Source: Streptomyces sp. AC512_CC834 (GTDB taxonomy: Bacteria > Actinomycetota > Actinomycetes > Streptomycetales > Streptomycetaceae). From it: a DNA stretch of 38,743 nucleotides. The position numbers and the translations under genes were made by a program. Position 1 is the first letter of the stretch, and each line of letters begins with the position of its first letter. Under the pieces are notes generated by a model. That model made no database searches and was not told the origin of the DNA. It saw only the letters and a list, made by a program, of their open reading frames with translations. Positions 17,013 through 26,288 of this stretch are shown here, piece by piece. The stretch lies in assembly GCF_019049325.1 (NCBI RefSeq), contig NZ_JAGMUO010000019.1:1-38743 (forward strand). The letters run 5' to 3'.

Positions 17013-18200
17013 ATGGGAAAGGGTTCTCACAGCGCTGCTCCGAATGCCATCGGCTACCAGCACCAGACGTGGTGGGCCCTGGTCGAGCTCCTGCAGACCG
17101 GGGCCAGCAGACCTGACGCAGCGCTGAGCCTGGAGCTGTACGACGACGTGGCGTGGGAACAGGCGGGGACGGCCACCGAACTCCTCCAGGTCAAGCATCA
17201 CATCGGGGAGCACCGGTCACTCACCGACACGGCAACGGACGTGTGGCGCACGCTGAAGGTATGGATGGACGAAGCCTCGCCGTCCGACCCCGCCGGCCCC
17301 GCGCTGGCCCTGGTGACGACCGAGACCGCGGCCCAGGGCACGGCCGTCGCCGCCCTGTGTCCGCACAGCCGCGACGAGGCCGAGGCCAAGCGCCTGCTGG
17401 AGCACGTCGCCCGCACGTCCACCGCCCAGCTGACCGAGAAGGCCCGCGACCAGTTCCTCGGTCTGGGGGAGGCGGACAGGCTGACATTCGTCTCACGCAT
17501 CCGGGTGATCGACCGCTCGCCCCACATCCAGGACGTCGCTGCCCAGGTCAAGGAACGACTGCACTGGGCCCTGCCGCCCGGGCACGAGGACCTGTTCCTG
17601 GCCATGGTCTGGCGGTGGTGGGACGAGACGGCGCTCGCCCTGCTGCAGGGCGTCCAGCGCGGTGTCGACGTGGGAGACGCACAGGCGGCGATCGCCGACA
17701 TCCGAGACCAGTTCACCCGCGAGAACCTGCCCACCCTGGTGGAACTGGCGGACGTCAACGCAGGAGAGCTGGAACAGACGTACCGCATGCACCCCTTCGT
17801 GCAGCAGATGCACTGGGTGGCCTACCCGCCACGCAACCTGCAGAAGGCGATCGTGGACTACTACCGCGCCTACACCCACTCCGTGCGCTGGCTCGAAGAA
17901 GACCTCATCGGGGCAACCGAACTGACCCGCTTCGAGAACGAACTCGTCGACGAGTGGGAGCGCGAGTTCGAGTGGATGATCGACACCCTCGACCAGGACG
18001 CGGACGACGACGCGAAAAAGACCGCAGGCAAGCAACTGCTCCGGCAACTCCTCGGCCAGACCAGCCTCGCAGTGCGCTCCCGCTACAACGACCCGTTCTT
18101 CGCCCGTGGGCAGCGGCACATGCTCGCCGACACTGGCAAAATCGGCTGGCACGCCGACTTCGAGACCCGCATCGCCGAACTGCTGAAGGTGGCCACGTGA
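17013..18200 (+). CDS. ABC-3C system effector: Cap4/DUF4297-like dsDNA nuclease plus C-terminal domain
   Basis: A 395-residue first component of an ABC-three-component system. The ATG at 17013 is chosen for its GGGGGGAG ribosome-binding site; an upstream ATG at 16974 lacks one. The N-terminal domain has the restriction-like fold signature of the Cap4/DUF4297 dsDNA nucleases: AIGYQHQTWWALVELL, then LELYDDVAWEQ (D44/D45) and ELLQVKHH (QxK, Q59 and K61). The C-terminal half is helical with conserved-looking aromatics (MHPFVQQMHWVAYPPRN, DYYRAYTHSVRWLEEDL) and is the ABC-3C-specific C-terminal domain. In the published comparative-genomics model the ATPase and middle component gate this effector, which degrades DNA on infection. 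It is followed after 40 nt by the middle component. Confidence 0.85.
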   Translation: MGKGSHSAAPNAIGYQHQTWWALVELLQTGASRPDAALSLELYDDVAWEQAGTATELLQVKHHIGEHRSLTDTATDVWRTLKVWMDEASPSDPAGPALALVTTETAAQGTAVAALCPHSRDEAEAKRLLEHVARTSTAQLTEKARDQFLGLGEADRLTFVSRIRVIDRSPHIQDVAAQVKERLHWALPPGHEDLFLAMVWRWWDETALALLQGVQRGVDVGDAQAAIADIRDQFTRENLPTLVELADVNAGELEQTYRMHPFVQQMHWVAYPPRNLQKAIVDYYRAYTHSVRWLEEDLIGATELTRFENELVDEWEREFEWMIDTLDQDADDDAKKTAGKQLLRQLLGQTSLAVRSRYNDPFFARGQRHMLADTGKIGWHADFETRIAELLKVAT

Positions 18201-18240
18201 CGCCGCCGCCTTCTTCGGCCGCTGCGACGAGGAGATGAGC

Positions 18241-18726
18241 ATGACCGCCTGGAGCGACCGCTCCCCGATCTCCGCCGTCATGCTCAACCCGGCCCTGATG
18301 GCGGCCGTCCTGGCCAACGCGGCGCAGGGACACGAGAAGGAAATCGACCAGCCCATGCCCTGGGTCCTGGGCTTCGTCGCCGCTCCCATGGTCCTGCACC
18401 AGCCCACCCGCAACGCCCTGCCCGCCTCGACCAGAACCCACCTGGGCGCCTGGATCGGCAAGAACCCCGTCCTGCGGGCCGGATTCCCCGCCCGCGCCCA
18501 AACCCTGGCAGAGCCCGTCAAGGAGGGCACCCGGTTCGGCCTGGCCCACCATGCCCTCACCCTGGAACCCGACGGTTGCCTGAGAGCCACCTACCGCAGG
18601 CCGCGGGGATTCAAGACCCCCGAAGAGCTCGACCAGATGCTGCGCAAGGCCAACCTGGTGGGACGGTGGCTGGCCAAATCCGACAGCCCGGCGACTGTCT
18701 TTGCCGTCCTCGGCGTGACACCCTGA
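18241..18726 (+). CDS. ABC-3C system middle component
   Basis: A 161-residue protein of the three-component ABC system middle component family. Recognisable features are the opening [21 protein letters not shown], then [19 protein letters not shown] and [19 protein letters not shown]. The family is thought to couple the DUF3732 ATPase to the effector; no enzymatic motif is visible. The ATG at 18241 is preferred over the in-frame ATG at 18235 because the GAGGAG ribosome-binding site directly abuts the latter. Only 4 nt separate its stop from the GTG of the ATPase gene, so the two are certainly co-translated. Confidence 0.85.
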   Translation: MTAWSDRSPISAVMLNPALMAAVLANAAQGHEKEIDQPMPWVLGFVAAPMVLHQPTRNALPASTRTHLGAWIGKNPVLRAGFPARAQTLAEPVKEGTRFGLAHHALTLEPDGCLRATYRRPRGFKTPEELDQMLRKANLVGRWLAKSDSPATVFAVLGVTP

Positions 18727-18730
18727 CCGG

Positions 18731-20689
18731 GTGCAATTGCTCGCGATCATCCTCTACAGCAAGACGGGCGACCGGCAGGTCCTGGAATTCACCCCAGGCG
18801 CCCTCAACGTCGTGACAGGCGAATCGAAAACAGGCAAGAGCGCCTTGCTCGAGATCGTCGAATCCTGCCTGGGACGCGACACTCTGCAAATGCCGGTGGG
18901 CCCCATCACCAGCACAGTGTCCTGGTACGCCGCCCTGTTCCAACTGGACAGCGGCCGCGCCTTCGTCGCGCGTCCCGCCCCCAAGGCAGGCAAGTCATCG
19001 ACCCAGCAGGCCATGCTCGCCTTCGGCGCAGACCTCGAACCGCTCGACTTCGAGCAGCTCGAAGTCAACTCCGACACCAACACGGTCCGCGAGCAGCTCG
19101 GCCGGCGCATCGGCATCGAGGAGAACCTGCACGAGCCCCCGGCCGGCTCGGGCCGCCAGGCGCTGGAGGCCCACATCGGGCATGCAGCCCTGCTCTGCCT
19201 GCAGCGCCAGAGCGAGATCGCCGACCCCGGGTTTCTCTTCCACCGGCAGGGCGAGCAGTTCATGGCGCAGACCCTGAAAGACACCATCCCCTACTTCCTC
19301 GGCGCCGTTCCCCGCGACCAGGCGCTTAGACGAGCCCAGCTCGCAGCAGCCAGGCGCGAGGTGCGCACCGCCGACACGGCCTACCAGCAGGCCCTCCAGG
19401 GCGCCCAGAGAGCGCAGGCCGGGCTTGCCTCGCTGTGGCGAGAGGCCTTCGCGCTCGGCATGGTCACCACCGAGGAACAGCCCGAGCGCACCGCAGCACT
19501 GTCCGCCCTGCACGCCGCGGTGAGTTCCGGCCCCGTGCCGACAGCCGTCGACCCCGAGACGGCCGGCCGCCGCAACGCCCTCGAACGAGAACGCGACCAG
19601 CTCCGCGCCCGCCTCAAAGGAGTGGCCGCGGAACGTGAACTCCTCCTGCAGCAAGACGACTACGCCGGCGACTACGCCGGCGCCGTTCGCACCCAGACCG
19701 CACGCCTGACCAGTCTCAATCTCCTGGGCGTGCAACCGGACAGCGACAGGGGCGAGTCTGCTGTCTGCCCCCTGTGCAGGTCGGCGATGAGCGAGCCCGA
19801 CCCGACAGCACGCGAACTCCACCAGAGCCTTGAACGCCTGCAGACCCAACTGCAGGACGTTGAGGCCGCACGGCCTGCTCGACGGGCCGCCCTCACCCAG
19901 CTGGACGAGCGGGCAGACGAACTGCGGGTATCACTGCGCGGCGTCGAAGCGACGCTGCAGTCCCTCGTCTCCGCCCGCGCTGCCACCGAGGAACTCACCG
20001 ACACCTCCCGCCGCGATTTCATGCGCGGCCGCATCCACGCGAGCCTCGCCGCGCTACCCGCCAGTACACAGGAGGAAGTGGCCCGGCTGAAGCACCTTTT
20101 CGAGGCGGCGCAGAACCGGGTCGAAGCACTGACCACTGAACTCGACCCGAACGAAGAACGTGAACAGCTCACCTCGCGCCTCGTCGCGATCAGCCAGGAC
20201 ATGACCGACTGGGCCGACCGGCTCCAGCTCGAACACAGCGGGCAGAGCGTCCGCCTCGACCTCAGCCGCCTGACCGTCGTGACCGACACCGAACAGGGAC
20301 CGGCCCCTCTCTTCCGCATCGGTAGCGGAGAGAACTGGGTCGGCTACCACGTCATCGTCCATCTCGCTCTGCACCGCTACTTCTCCCGGCAAGGCCGCCC
20401 CGTCCCGCGCATCCTGATGCTGGATCAGCCCACCCAGGTCTGGTACCGCTCGGAAGTCGACCAAGCCTCAGGAACCCTCGAGGACGACACGGACCGGGCA
20501 GCTGTGACCCGGCTGTTCCGGCTCATCCACGACGTAGCCGGTGAACTCGCCCCCGACCTCCAGATCATCGTCTCCGACCACGCCAACCTGGACGAGCCGT
20601 GGTTCCAGGGCTCTGTGCGCCACAACTGGCGCGGGGGACGCAAGCTCATCCCGGAGCGCTGGATTGACGAGGCCGGCCAGGCGGGGTAA
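18731..20689 (+). CDS. ABC-3C system ATPase (DUF3732, SMC/Rad50-like)
   Basis: A 652-residue SMC/Rad50-type ATPase. Walker A is [11 protein letters not shown] (residues 30-40), with a Ser-Lys-Thr insertion typical of DUF3732. The middle is long and coiled-coil-like around a zinc-hook-style CPLC (about residue 345). Near the C-terminus come the signature-like [12 protein letters not shown], Walker [14 protein letters not shown] (about 560) and an H-loop histidine in [14 protein letters not shown]. The Gln after LDQPT replaces the usual catalytic Glu region in the manner of this family. It probably senses DNA or invader structures and licenses the nuclease encoded two genes upstream. It begins at a GTG 4 nt after the middle component. 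Confidence 0.9.
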   Translation: MQLLAIILYSKTGDRQVLEFTPGALNVVTGESKTGKSALLEIVESCLGRDTLQMPVGPITSTVSWYAALFQLDSGRAFVARPAPKAGKSSTQQAMLAFGADLEPLDFEQLEVNSDTNTVREQLGRRIGIEENLHEPPAGSGRQALEAHIGHAALLCLQRQSEIADPGFLFHRQGEQFMAQTLKDTIPYFLGAVPRDQALRRAQLAAARREVRTADTAYQQALQGAQRAQAGLASLWREAFALGMVTTEEQPERTAALSALHAAVSSGPVPTAVDPETAGRRNALERERDQLRARLKGVAAERELLLQQDDYAGDYAGAVRTQTARLTSLNLLGVQPDSDRGESAVCPLCRSAMSEPDPTARELHQSLERLQTQLQDVEAARPARRAALTQLDERADELRVSLRGVEATLQSLVSARAATEELTDTSRRDFMRGRIHASLAALPASTQEEVARLKHLFEAAQNRVEALTTELDPNEEREQLTSRLVAISQDMTDWADRLQLEHSGQSVRLDLSRLTVVTDTEQGPAPLFRIGSGENWVGYHVIVHLALHRYFSRQGRPVPRILMLDQPTQVWYRSEVDQASGTLEDDTDRAAVTRLFRLIHDVAGELAPDLQIIVSDHANLDEPWFQGSVRHNWRGGRKLIPERWIDEAGQAG

Positions 20690-20780
20690 CACTCCAACGT
20701 GCGAGCGTGCGCCACCCGCAGACCGAGGCACCGCAGCCAAGACGGCCCGCTCCACGTCAACTGCCGCACCGAACCGAGGG

Positions 20781-20990
20781 ATGCTTACTCCCTGCCTCTG
20801 CGGCGCAGTACAGCGGACCCCGCTCGGCTGGCGCAGACCATTCGGTGACGGCTGGCTCACGACACGGTTCTTCCACTGCGGCGGTGGTCGCTGCGCGGTC
20901 GCAATGGTGGGAAGACGACCGCTTCACCCAACGAGACGGCCGAGGAAGGCACCCGGCGGCGGCTGCGGCAGAGCAGCCGCGGATTGCTGA
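20781..20990 (+). CDS. Possible small cysteine-rich protein
   Basis: A 69-codon frame with a GAGGG stretch directly before its ATG. The peptide has a CLCGAV start, then GWRRPFGDGWLTTRFFHCGG and a further RCAVAMV, giving a four-cysteine set that could bind zinc. The C-terminal third is low-complexity Arg/Pro/Gly. It lies in the 385-nt gap after the ABC-3C operon. It may be a small zinc protein or a fragment of a lost gene; support is weak. Confidence 0.3.
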   Translation: MLTPCLCGAVQRTPLGWRRPFGDGWLTTRFFHCGGGRCAVAMVGRRPLHPTRRPRKAPGGGCGRAAADC

Positions 20991-21074
20991 GCCGGCGGCT
21001 CCGCGCCTCCGGCTGTCAGTGGCGAGTCGCACACTTGAAGGACAACTGTGCGTTACTCGCTGGAGGAGGAAGCC

Positions 21075-21776
21075 ATGGGCAAGCGAGCACGGGACCTTGC
21101 TAGCGAGCTCGGCGTCCCGGTGAACGAGATCATCAGGCGTGCCTGGAAGTTCAACCGGTCCGTGGTGACAGCCGACTCCCTCCTCTCCAGAGCGCTGGAG
21201 GAAGGCATCCGCCACGCAGCGCCGTTGGCCTCTGTGCCCGCCCTTGGCCGGCCCCGCGCGCCCCAGCCGCAGGCAGGGAGGCACAGGCGACGGCCTTGGC
21301 GCACACTCGGCGACCTTGCCCCCATGGAGCAGGCGCTGGCCCGGGACCAGATCAGGAGGCGGAGTCCCTACTGGTATGGCGCCCCCGACCACAAAATCGC
21401 ACCAGACGAATACAGCACCGTGCAACGCCTGGCTCGGGTCTGGGCGGACAACTGGTTCAATGACAAGGAGGTCACAGCCTGGTTGGCCCTGGGCGTACAG
21501 AGCCCCGGCGACGCTGCTGGGTGGCGGAAGCAAGGCTTCGACGCTACGTCCGCCGCCGCATGGCTGGCCATTCGCGTACAGTCCACCAGCGCGGCAATCT
21601 TCACTGCGGCAGGTGTCACGCCCGCGATGCTGGACACCGCGTACGCCATGAAAGGCAAGGCACTGCGTGGCGGCAAGCTGACCCTGCAACGAGCGCTGGA
21701 ACATCAGGACGTGACGCCCGAAGAAATCTGTTCGGAGCTCCGCCGCCTCGGTGCCATCCCGCGGCAGCGCCCGTAG
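21075..21776 (+). CDS. Protein with IF2-N-like domain and Trp-rich helical repeats
   Basis: A 233-residue protein starting at the ATG after an excellent GGAGGAGGA ribosome-binding site (21062-21070). The N-terminal segment MGKRARDLASELGVPVNEI resembles the IF2 N-terminal subdomain, a small helical nucleic-acid or protein-binding module also seen on phage and defence proteins. The C-terminal half has degenerate helical repeats built on Trp/Ala: VTAWLALGVQSPGDAAGWRK, then TSAAAWLAIRVQS and AAIFTAAGVTPAMLD. There is no catalytic motif. It is an orphan on the plus strand after ABC-3C. It could be an RNA/ribosome-associated effector or a regulator; function is unknown. Confidence 0.65.
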   Translation: MGKRARDLASELGVPVNEIIRRAWKFNRSVVTADSLLSRALEEGIRHAAPLASVPALGRPRAPQPQAGRHRRRPWRTLGDLAPMEQALARDQIRRRSPYWYGAPDHKIAPDEYSTVQRLARVWADNWFNDKEVTAWLALGVQSPGDAAGWRKQGFDATSAAAWLAIRVQSTSAAIFTAAGVTPAMLDTAYAMKGKALRGGKLTLQRALEHQDVTPEEICSELRRLGAIPRQRP

Positions 21777-22015
21777 GCTCCAGGGGCCATCGGCATCGCT
21801 GGCGACAGCGGCACCGTGCCCGGCCGTCGCCCCGGAGCGTCCGTCCGCATCCGGCAACGCTGCGGGGTCTGCGTTCAGCTCCCGCAGGCGGGTGAATCCG
21901 CATCCCCGGCCGCGGCGATCGGCCAGGCAGCACAGTCCACGGCGAACGGTGTGCCTCCCGGAGCCGGGAATGTCCGTGAGAGAACCAAGGCGGTTGGAGA
22001 GAGCCGCGGCTCGGT

Positions 22016-23785
22016 TCAGTCCAGCCAGTGCACCAGGCGTGCTGCTTGGTGTACGGCATGGGCTTGTTCTTCCAGGCCGAGTGCATACTGCTGGGCCGTG
22101 TCGTCGCCGTGGGTCAGCAAGAGCGAGGACAGGCCGATGAGACGTGCGCTGCCCAGGCACGCCACGTCGAGAGCCAGTGCCAGCATCTCGGGGGAGATGT
22201 CCTGGGCGTGGAGGACGCTGTCCTGATAGCGGGCCATGTGGACCAGCCCGATGGGTGTGCTGTGGGTGACCTGGCTCAACAGCGAGTAGGCGACCGGCAG
22301 CCAGCCCGGCTCGGGGTAGGGCGCTGCCATGGCCACAAGCATCTCGTCGATCGGAGGGAGGGGTGTGCGGCCCTTGGACAGCGTCTCCGGTCCCTCGATG
22401 ACCGTGTCGGGCAGTTGGAGCAGCTTCTTGGCGGCGGCGAGGGCCACACCGTTCCCGGCGAACAGCTCGATCGTCTTCTTCCTGCGGGCACGGAACTCGT
22501 CGAAGTAGCGAGTGGAGCGCTGCACGAACACGTCTTCGTCGTCGAGTTCCTGTGTCAGCCAGGTGAAGCGGGCAGCTTCCTCCAGCAGCATCCGTGCGCC
22601 GAACACCGCGGTGACGGCGGCGTGCTGGTCATAGGTGGCCATGACGGTGGCGAAGGTGGAGTGGGCTCCGGCGTAGGCGAGCACACTGGCGAGTTTGGGA
22701 TTGCCGTGCGCCCAGGGACTGGTGTGCCAGCTGCCGAGGAAGGCGTTGTACTTCTGGACGGCCTTGACCACAGGGCGGGCATCGGCGATGTCCGGCAGCA
22801 GGCTTCCGGGAGCCACGATTACTTCTGGTCGAAGGCGCATCTGGCGGGGACGGGATCTGACCTTGGGCACGGCGTGGGATGCGGGCTTGGGATCGCCCAA
22901 GGCGTGCACCGCTCCTGCTGCCGCCACCACTTCCTCGGCCAGCCGCATGGCCTGGCCGAGGAAACCGGCCTGATCGACCTCGGGCGGCCAGCACTCCGGC
23001 ACGGCTGCGGCCACCCCCAGGAGCGTGACGGTGACACCGACAGCTGCGACATGCATGAAGAGCGCCTCGTGGTCCGCACGCAGATCGTGGCCGGGAATAC
23101 CGTCAGCGGCGACGCTGCTCTGCAGCCCCAGCAAGTTGCCGTGTCCGGCGTGTCCCAGCACCATCACGGCACCCCGCAGACCGGCCAGGGCCAGCATGCT
23201 GCGTGCCGCATTCAGGAGATCTTCGATGCTCCCGCCCACCACCGTGGGCGGGACCGGCCGGGCCGCAGAACCCAGGAACAGATCCAGCAGCTCCTGCTCA
23301 CTGGGAAGCGAGGGCGCCGTCAGTGAGGCGAGGGAGGCTCCTGTCAGGTCGGTGACACCGTTCAGCGGCACAAACCACCGGGCAAGATTCGGACAGCTCG
23401 CCTCATGGTCGGCTAGATAGCCGCAGATCCGGCTGCGCTCCTCCAGCATGCTGCCCGCCAGCGCGGCTCGCCGCCCTGCCGGGTCCTGGGCGATCCACTG
23501 CCAGCGCAGTCCGTCGTCCAGCAGGCTGCGCGCCAGTGCGCCCACGACCGTGCCGCCCATCCCGGAGCCGAGCAAAGAGTCCGCGCAGGCGTAACGCCAC
23601 CGGGCGAACGGAAACACCGACTCCGCCAGAAACTGCTCATCGGGCCCGCCGAAGTGAAACACCGCCGGCAGACCGTCAAGGTGCAGCCGCAGAGCCCGGG
23701 TCGCTGCCCGCAGGCGGATCGTGGCGGGGGCGGCCTCCCGCCCGTCAGGCCGCCGGCCCGCTGCCTTGTGGTGCTGCGCGTCCAT
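22016..23785 (-). CDS. All-helical protein with internal duplication (DUF5677-like)
   Basis: A protein of about 589 residues I cannot assign firmly. Two halves share a pattern: an Arg/Leu/acidic helix followed by Trp (ALARSLLDDGLRWQWI in the first half, ARMLLEEAARFTWL in the second) and later a histidine-containing loop followed by Gly-Leu (LGHAGHGNLLGL and LLSQVTHSTPIGL). This arrangement recalls DUF5677-type helical domains occurring twice. No transmembrane segment or nucleotide-binding motif is evident. The start is uncertain: an ATG at 23785 follows a G-rich stretch, while an in-frame ATG at 23824 has no ribosome-binding site. It is a single gene, transcribed against its neighbours. Confidence 0.7.
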   Translation of the reverse strand: MDAQHHKAAGRRPDGREAAPATIRLRAATRALRLHLDGLPAVFHFGGPDEQFLAESVFPFARWRYACADSLLGSGMGGTVVGALARSLLDDGLRWQWIAQDPAGRRAALAGSMLEERSRICGYLADHEASCPNLARWFVPLNGVTDLTGASLASLTAPSLPSEQELLDLFLGSAARPVPPTVVGGSIEDLLNAARSMLALAGLRGAVMVLGHAGHGNLLGLQSSVAADGIPGHDLRADHEALFMHVAAVGVTVTLLGVAAAVPECWPPEVDQAGFLGQAMRLAEEVVAAAGAVHALGDPKPASHAVPKVRSRPRQMRLRPEVIVAPGSLLPDIADARPVVKAVQKYNAFLGSWHTSPWAHGNPKLASVLAYAGAHSTFATVMATYDQHAAVTAVFGARMLLEEAARFTWLTQELDDEDVFVQRSTRYFDEFRARRKKTIELFAGNGVALAAAKKLLQLPDTVIEGPETLSKGRTPLPPIDEMLVAMAAPYPEPGWLPVAYSLLSQVTHSTPIGLVHMARYQDSVLHAQDISPEMLALALDVACLGSARLIGLSSLLLTHGDDTAQQYALGLEEQAHAVHQAARLVHWLD

Positions 23786-23869
23786 CTCTGCCCCTGCCTG
23801 CTGTCTATTTCTCTCTGCCGGCATTGTCCGGCACAGGCGAGGAAGCCGGCCCGTGTGCGCCGTGCGCCG

Positions 23870-24340
23870 TTACGGCGCCGCGATCCATAGCGTTACGGGT
23901 GTGGTCGGCGCAGGCGTCTGGCACACAGGCTCTTGTGCGCCCGGCCGTTTCGGTGACACCTTCGGCGAGGCCTGGCGTTCGGGCAGGTGCGGAACGCCGC
24001 AGACCCGGGAGACGCAGCCGGGGACATCGCCGCGATGCCGTCGCCAGGCGAAGACGTCCGTGAACAGCAGCCCCGCCGGCTGTTCGGCCCAGGCATCCGT
24101 TGCGGTCACCAGGCCCTTCGAATCTTCGACACGCAGGGGCGCCCGCCAGTCATTGAGGCGATGGTGGCTGTTTGAGAGGAACCGTGCAGCGGACGTGAGG
24201 TGATGCTGATCAGTGACCCGTCGTTCTGTCCGCAGCGGTCACAGCCACAGCGGTCACCGGTGGGCTGCTTGGCCAGTCCCGGCATGGTCCGGTTGGCCAG
24301 CAGCGCATCGAGGGGAGCCGGCTCGTGCTCTCCCCGGGGT
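23870..24340 (-). other. Non-coding gap with a possible decayed coding remnant
   Basis: The about 700-nt gap between the helical protein and the SF2 helicase gene holds no intact gene. On the minus strand protein-like stretches appear in different frames: LDALLANRTMPGLAKQPTGD with a following cysteine cluster (RCGCDRC) around 24230-24330, then LNDWRAPLRVEDSKGLVTAT with DAWAEQPAGLLFTDVFAW around 24020-24160. Switching frames between them suggests an eroded gene. On the plus strand two CAGCGGTCAC copies sit around 24233-24260. I cannot name the original gene. Confidence 0.3.
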
Positions 24341-24479
24341 GGCCTGCTCGAAGTTCAGGCGGGGATCCAGCGGGGGGCCGGTACGTAACCCGGTGTAGAT
24401 CGTTCTGCCTGGTGGCGATCGGCAAGGGTCTGGAGGTCGTGCTGTCGTGCTGTGCAGGCCCGAGGACGAGAGGACGGCA

Positions 24480-26288
24480 ATGTCGGAGATCTGGATCCGC
24501 AGCCCGCGCGAATGGCAGCAGGCAGCCTTCGAAGACTTCACCAGCCGTCTGCCGCAAACCTATCTGGCCGCGGTGTGCCCGGGCGGAGGTAAGACGGAGT
24601 ACGCCCTTGCCGTAGCGAAGTACCTCATTCAGCAAGGCCAGATCAACTTCGTGATCGTTGTGTCGCCCACCGATGCACTGACGCGGCAGTGGGCCGACAA
24701 GGGAGCCCAGTTCGGGATCGCCCTCAACCCGGAGATGAGCAGCAGGCCGTTGAATCAGTCCCGCGAATTCGTGGGCGGCTCAGTGACCTACGGTCTGCTC
24801 GCCGGCAAGAAGGGGACCGCCGCGGCCTTCAGCAAGGCGATGCAGATCCGTCGGACCATGGTCATCCTCGACGAGGCCCACCACACGGGTGAGAACAAGG
24901 CGTGGGGGATCGCCGTACAGACGGCGTTCGAACTGGCCCGCCACCGTCTGCTGCTGACCGGAACCCCTACGCGTTCGGACACGGACCGTATCCCCTTCGC
25001 CCGCTACCGGCAGGACGCCGACGGGGTGCGCCGGATCATGCGCGACTACGACTACGGCACCGGCCGCGGCGTCCGAGACCAGGTCATCCGCGGCCTGGAC
25101 TTCCGCTTCTACGACGCAACAGTCAACGAGCTGCCCTTCGGCGACACGGTCGCGATGAGTACGAACATCTCCGAAGCCGTCTCCCGCAGCGACCACTCGA
25201 AGTTCATGGGCGTCGTCATGGACCCACACAGCGGCTGGTTCCGGGACCTGCTGCCGGCCGTCCACCACGAGCTGATGGCCATCCGCCGCACTGTTCCCAA
25301 CGCCGGGTGCCTCATCCTCGCCAACGACAAGGAACACGTCCGCGCCTACGAACGCCTCATCAAAGAGATCACAGGACACACAGCGGCCGTCGTGATCAGC
25401 GAAGAGCCCGACGCACGCCAAGCGCTGGAGGACTACACCGACAGCGACGAGCCCTACATCATCGCCATCCGCATGGTCTCCGAAGGCGTCGACATCCCCC
25501 GCCTGCGCGTCCTGGTCTGGCTGACCCGGACCCAGACGGAACTCTTCTTCGCCCAGGGCACCGCCCGCGTCGTCAGGATCCCCGACCGCTCGGACTCCGG
25601 CCCCGCCGTGGCCTTCATGCCCTCCCTCGACGCCCTGCGCGAACTCGCTCAGGGCATCGACAAGGACATCATCCACGAGATCACCGAACTCGAACAACAG
25701 GTCGCCGACTACGAGGCCGAGCAGCTTTCCCTGCCCTCCCAGGCCGGCGCCTGCACCGGCACACCGGAAGGCCGGGCGGACACACCACGCCCCCAAGGCG
25801 ACGGAAACGACCAGGACAGCGAAGAGTTCGGACAACTTGGCTTCTCATCCTTCTCAGTCCAGGACGTCGAGCTGGAACGCACCTTCCTGGGCTCCGAACC
25901 CCATAGCGTGGAGCACCACCACTACGCCCAACGCATCATCGACGAGGACGGAATGGCCCAGACCGATGTCGCCGTCGTCCGCCGGCTCATCGCCCGGGGA
26001 CGCATCCAGACTCCCGGCGCACACGACTCCCAGGCCGACCAGCCGCCCGTCGCCCGACAGATGCAGACGGCCGCCTTCCGGATCCGTAAGCAGTACCAGG
26101 ACGAGCTGAACACCGTCTGCAAGTACATCGCGCGCCGCTATTACCAGGACGACTTCGCGAAGGTCCGCGGCCGGGTCAATCGCGAAACCGGAGCCAGCGC
26201 CGAATTCGGCACGATCGATCAGACCAAGGAAGGTATCGCCTTCGCCACAGACTGGGCCGCATCCCTGGACGCCGGAGGGCCACGATGA
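24480..26288 (+). CDS. SF2 DEAH-type helicase/translocase
   Basis: A 602-residue superfamily 2 helicase of the ResIII/DEAD type. The ATG at 24480 has an AGAGGA ribosome-binding site. An N-terminal Q-like motif (SPREWQQAAFEDF) precedes Walker A CPGGGKTE (34-39). Further motifs are VVSPTDALTRQW (motif Ia), VILDEAHHTG (DEAH, around 131), LLTGTPTRSD (motif III), AIRMVSEGVDIPRLRVLVW (motif V) and AQGTARVVRIP (motif VI, about 358). The C-terminal 200 residues are an unassigned helical extension ending in GIAFATDWAASL. Such stand-alone helicases with a coupled partner are typical of phage-defence modules (Hachiman- or Zorya-type logic, but not those families). The next ORF overlaps by 4 nt. Confidence 0.85.
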   Translation: MSEIWIRSPREWQQAAFEDFTSRLPQTYLAAVCPGGGKTEYALAVAKYLIQQGQINFVIVVSPTDALTRQWADKGAQFGIALNPEMSSRPLNQSREFVGGSVTYGLLAGKKGTAAAFSKAMQIRRTMVILDEAHHTGENKAWGIAVQTAFELARHRLLLTGTPTRSDTDRIPFARYRQDADGVRRIMRDYDYGTGRGVRDQVIRGLDFRFYDATVNELPFGDTVAMSTNISEAVSRSDHSKFMGVVMDPHSGWFRDLLPAVHHELMAIRRTVPNAGCLILANDKEHVRAYERLIKEITGHTAAVVISEEPDARQALEDYTDSDEPYIIAIRMVSEGVDIPRLRVLVWLTRTQTELFFAQGTARVVRIPDRSDSGPAVAFMPSLDALRELAQGIDKDIIHEITELEQQVADYEAEQLSLPSQAGACTGTPEGRADTPRPQGDGNDQDSEEFGQLGFSSFSVQDVELERTFLGSEPHSVEHHHYAQRIIDEDGMAQTDVAVVRRLIARGRIQTPGAHDSQADQPPVARQMQTAAFRIRKQYQDELNTVCKYIARRYYQDDFAKVRGRVNRETGASAEFGTIDQTKEGIAFATDWAASLDAGGPR

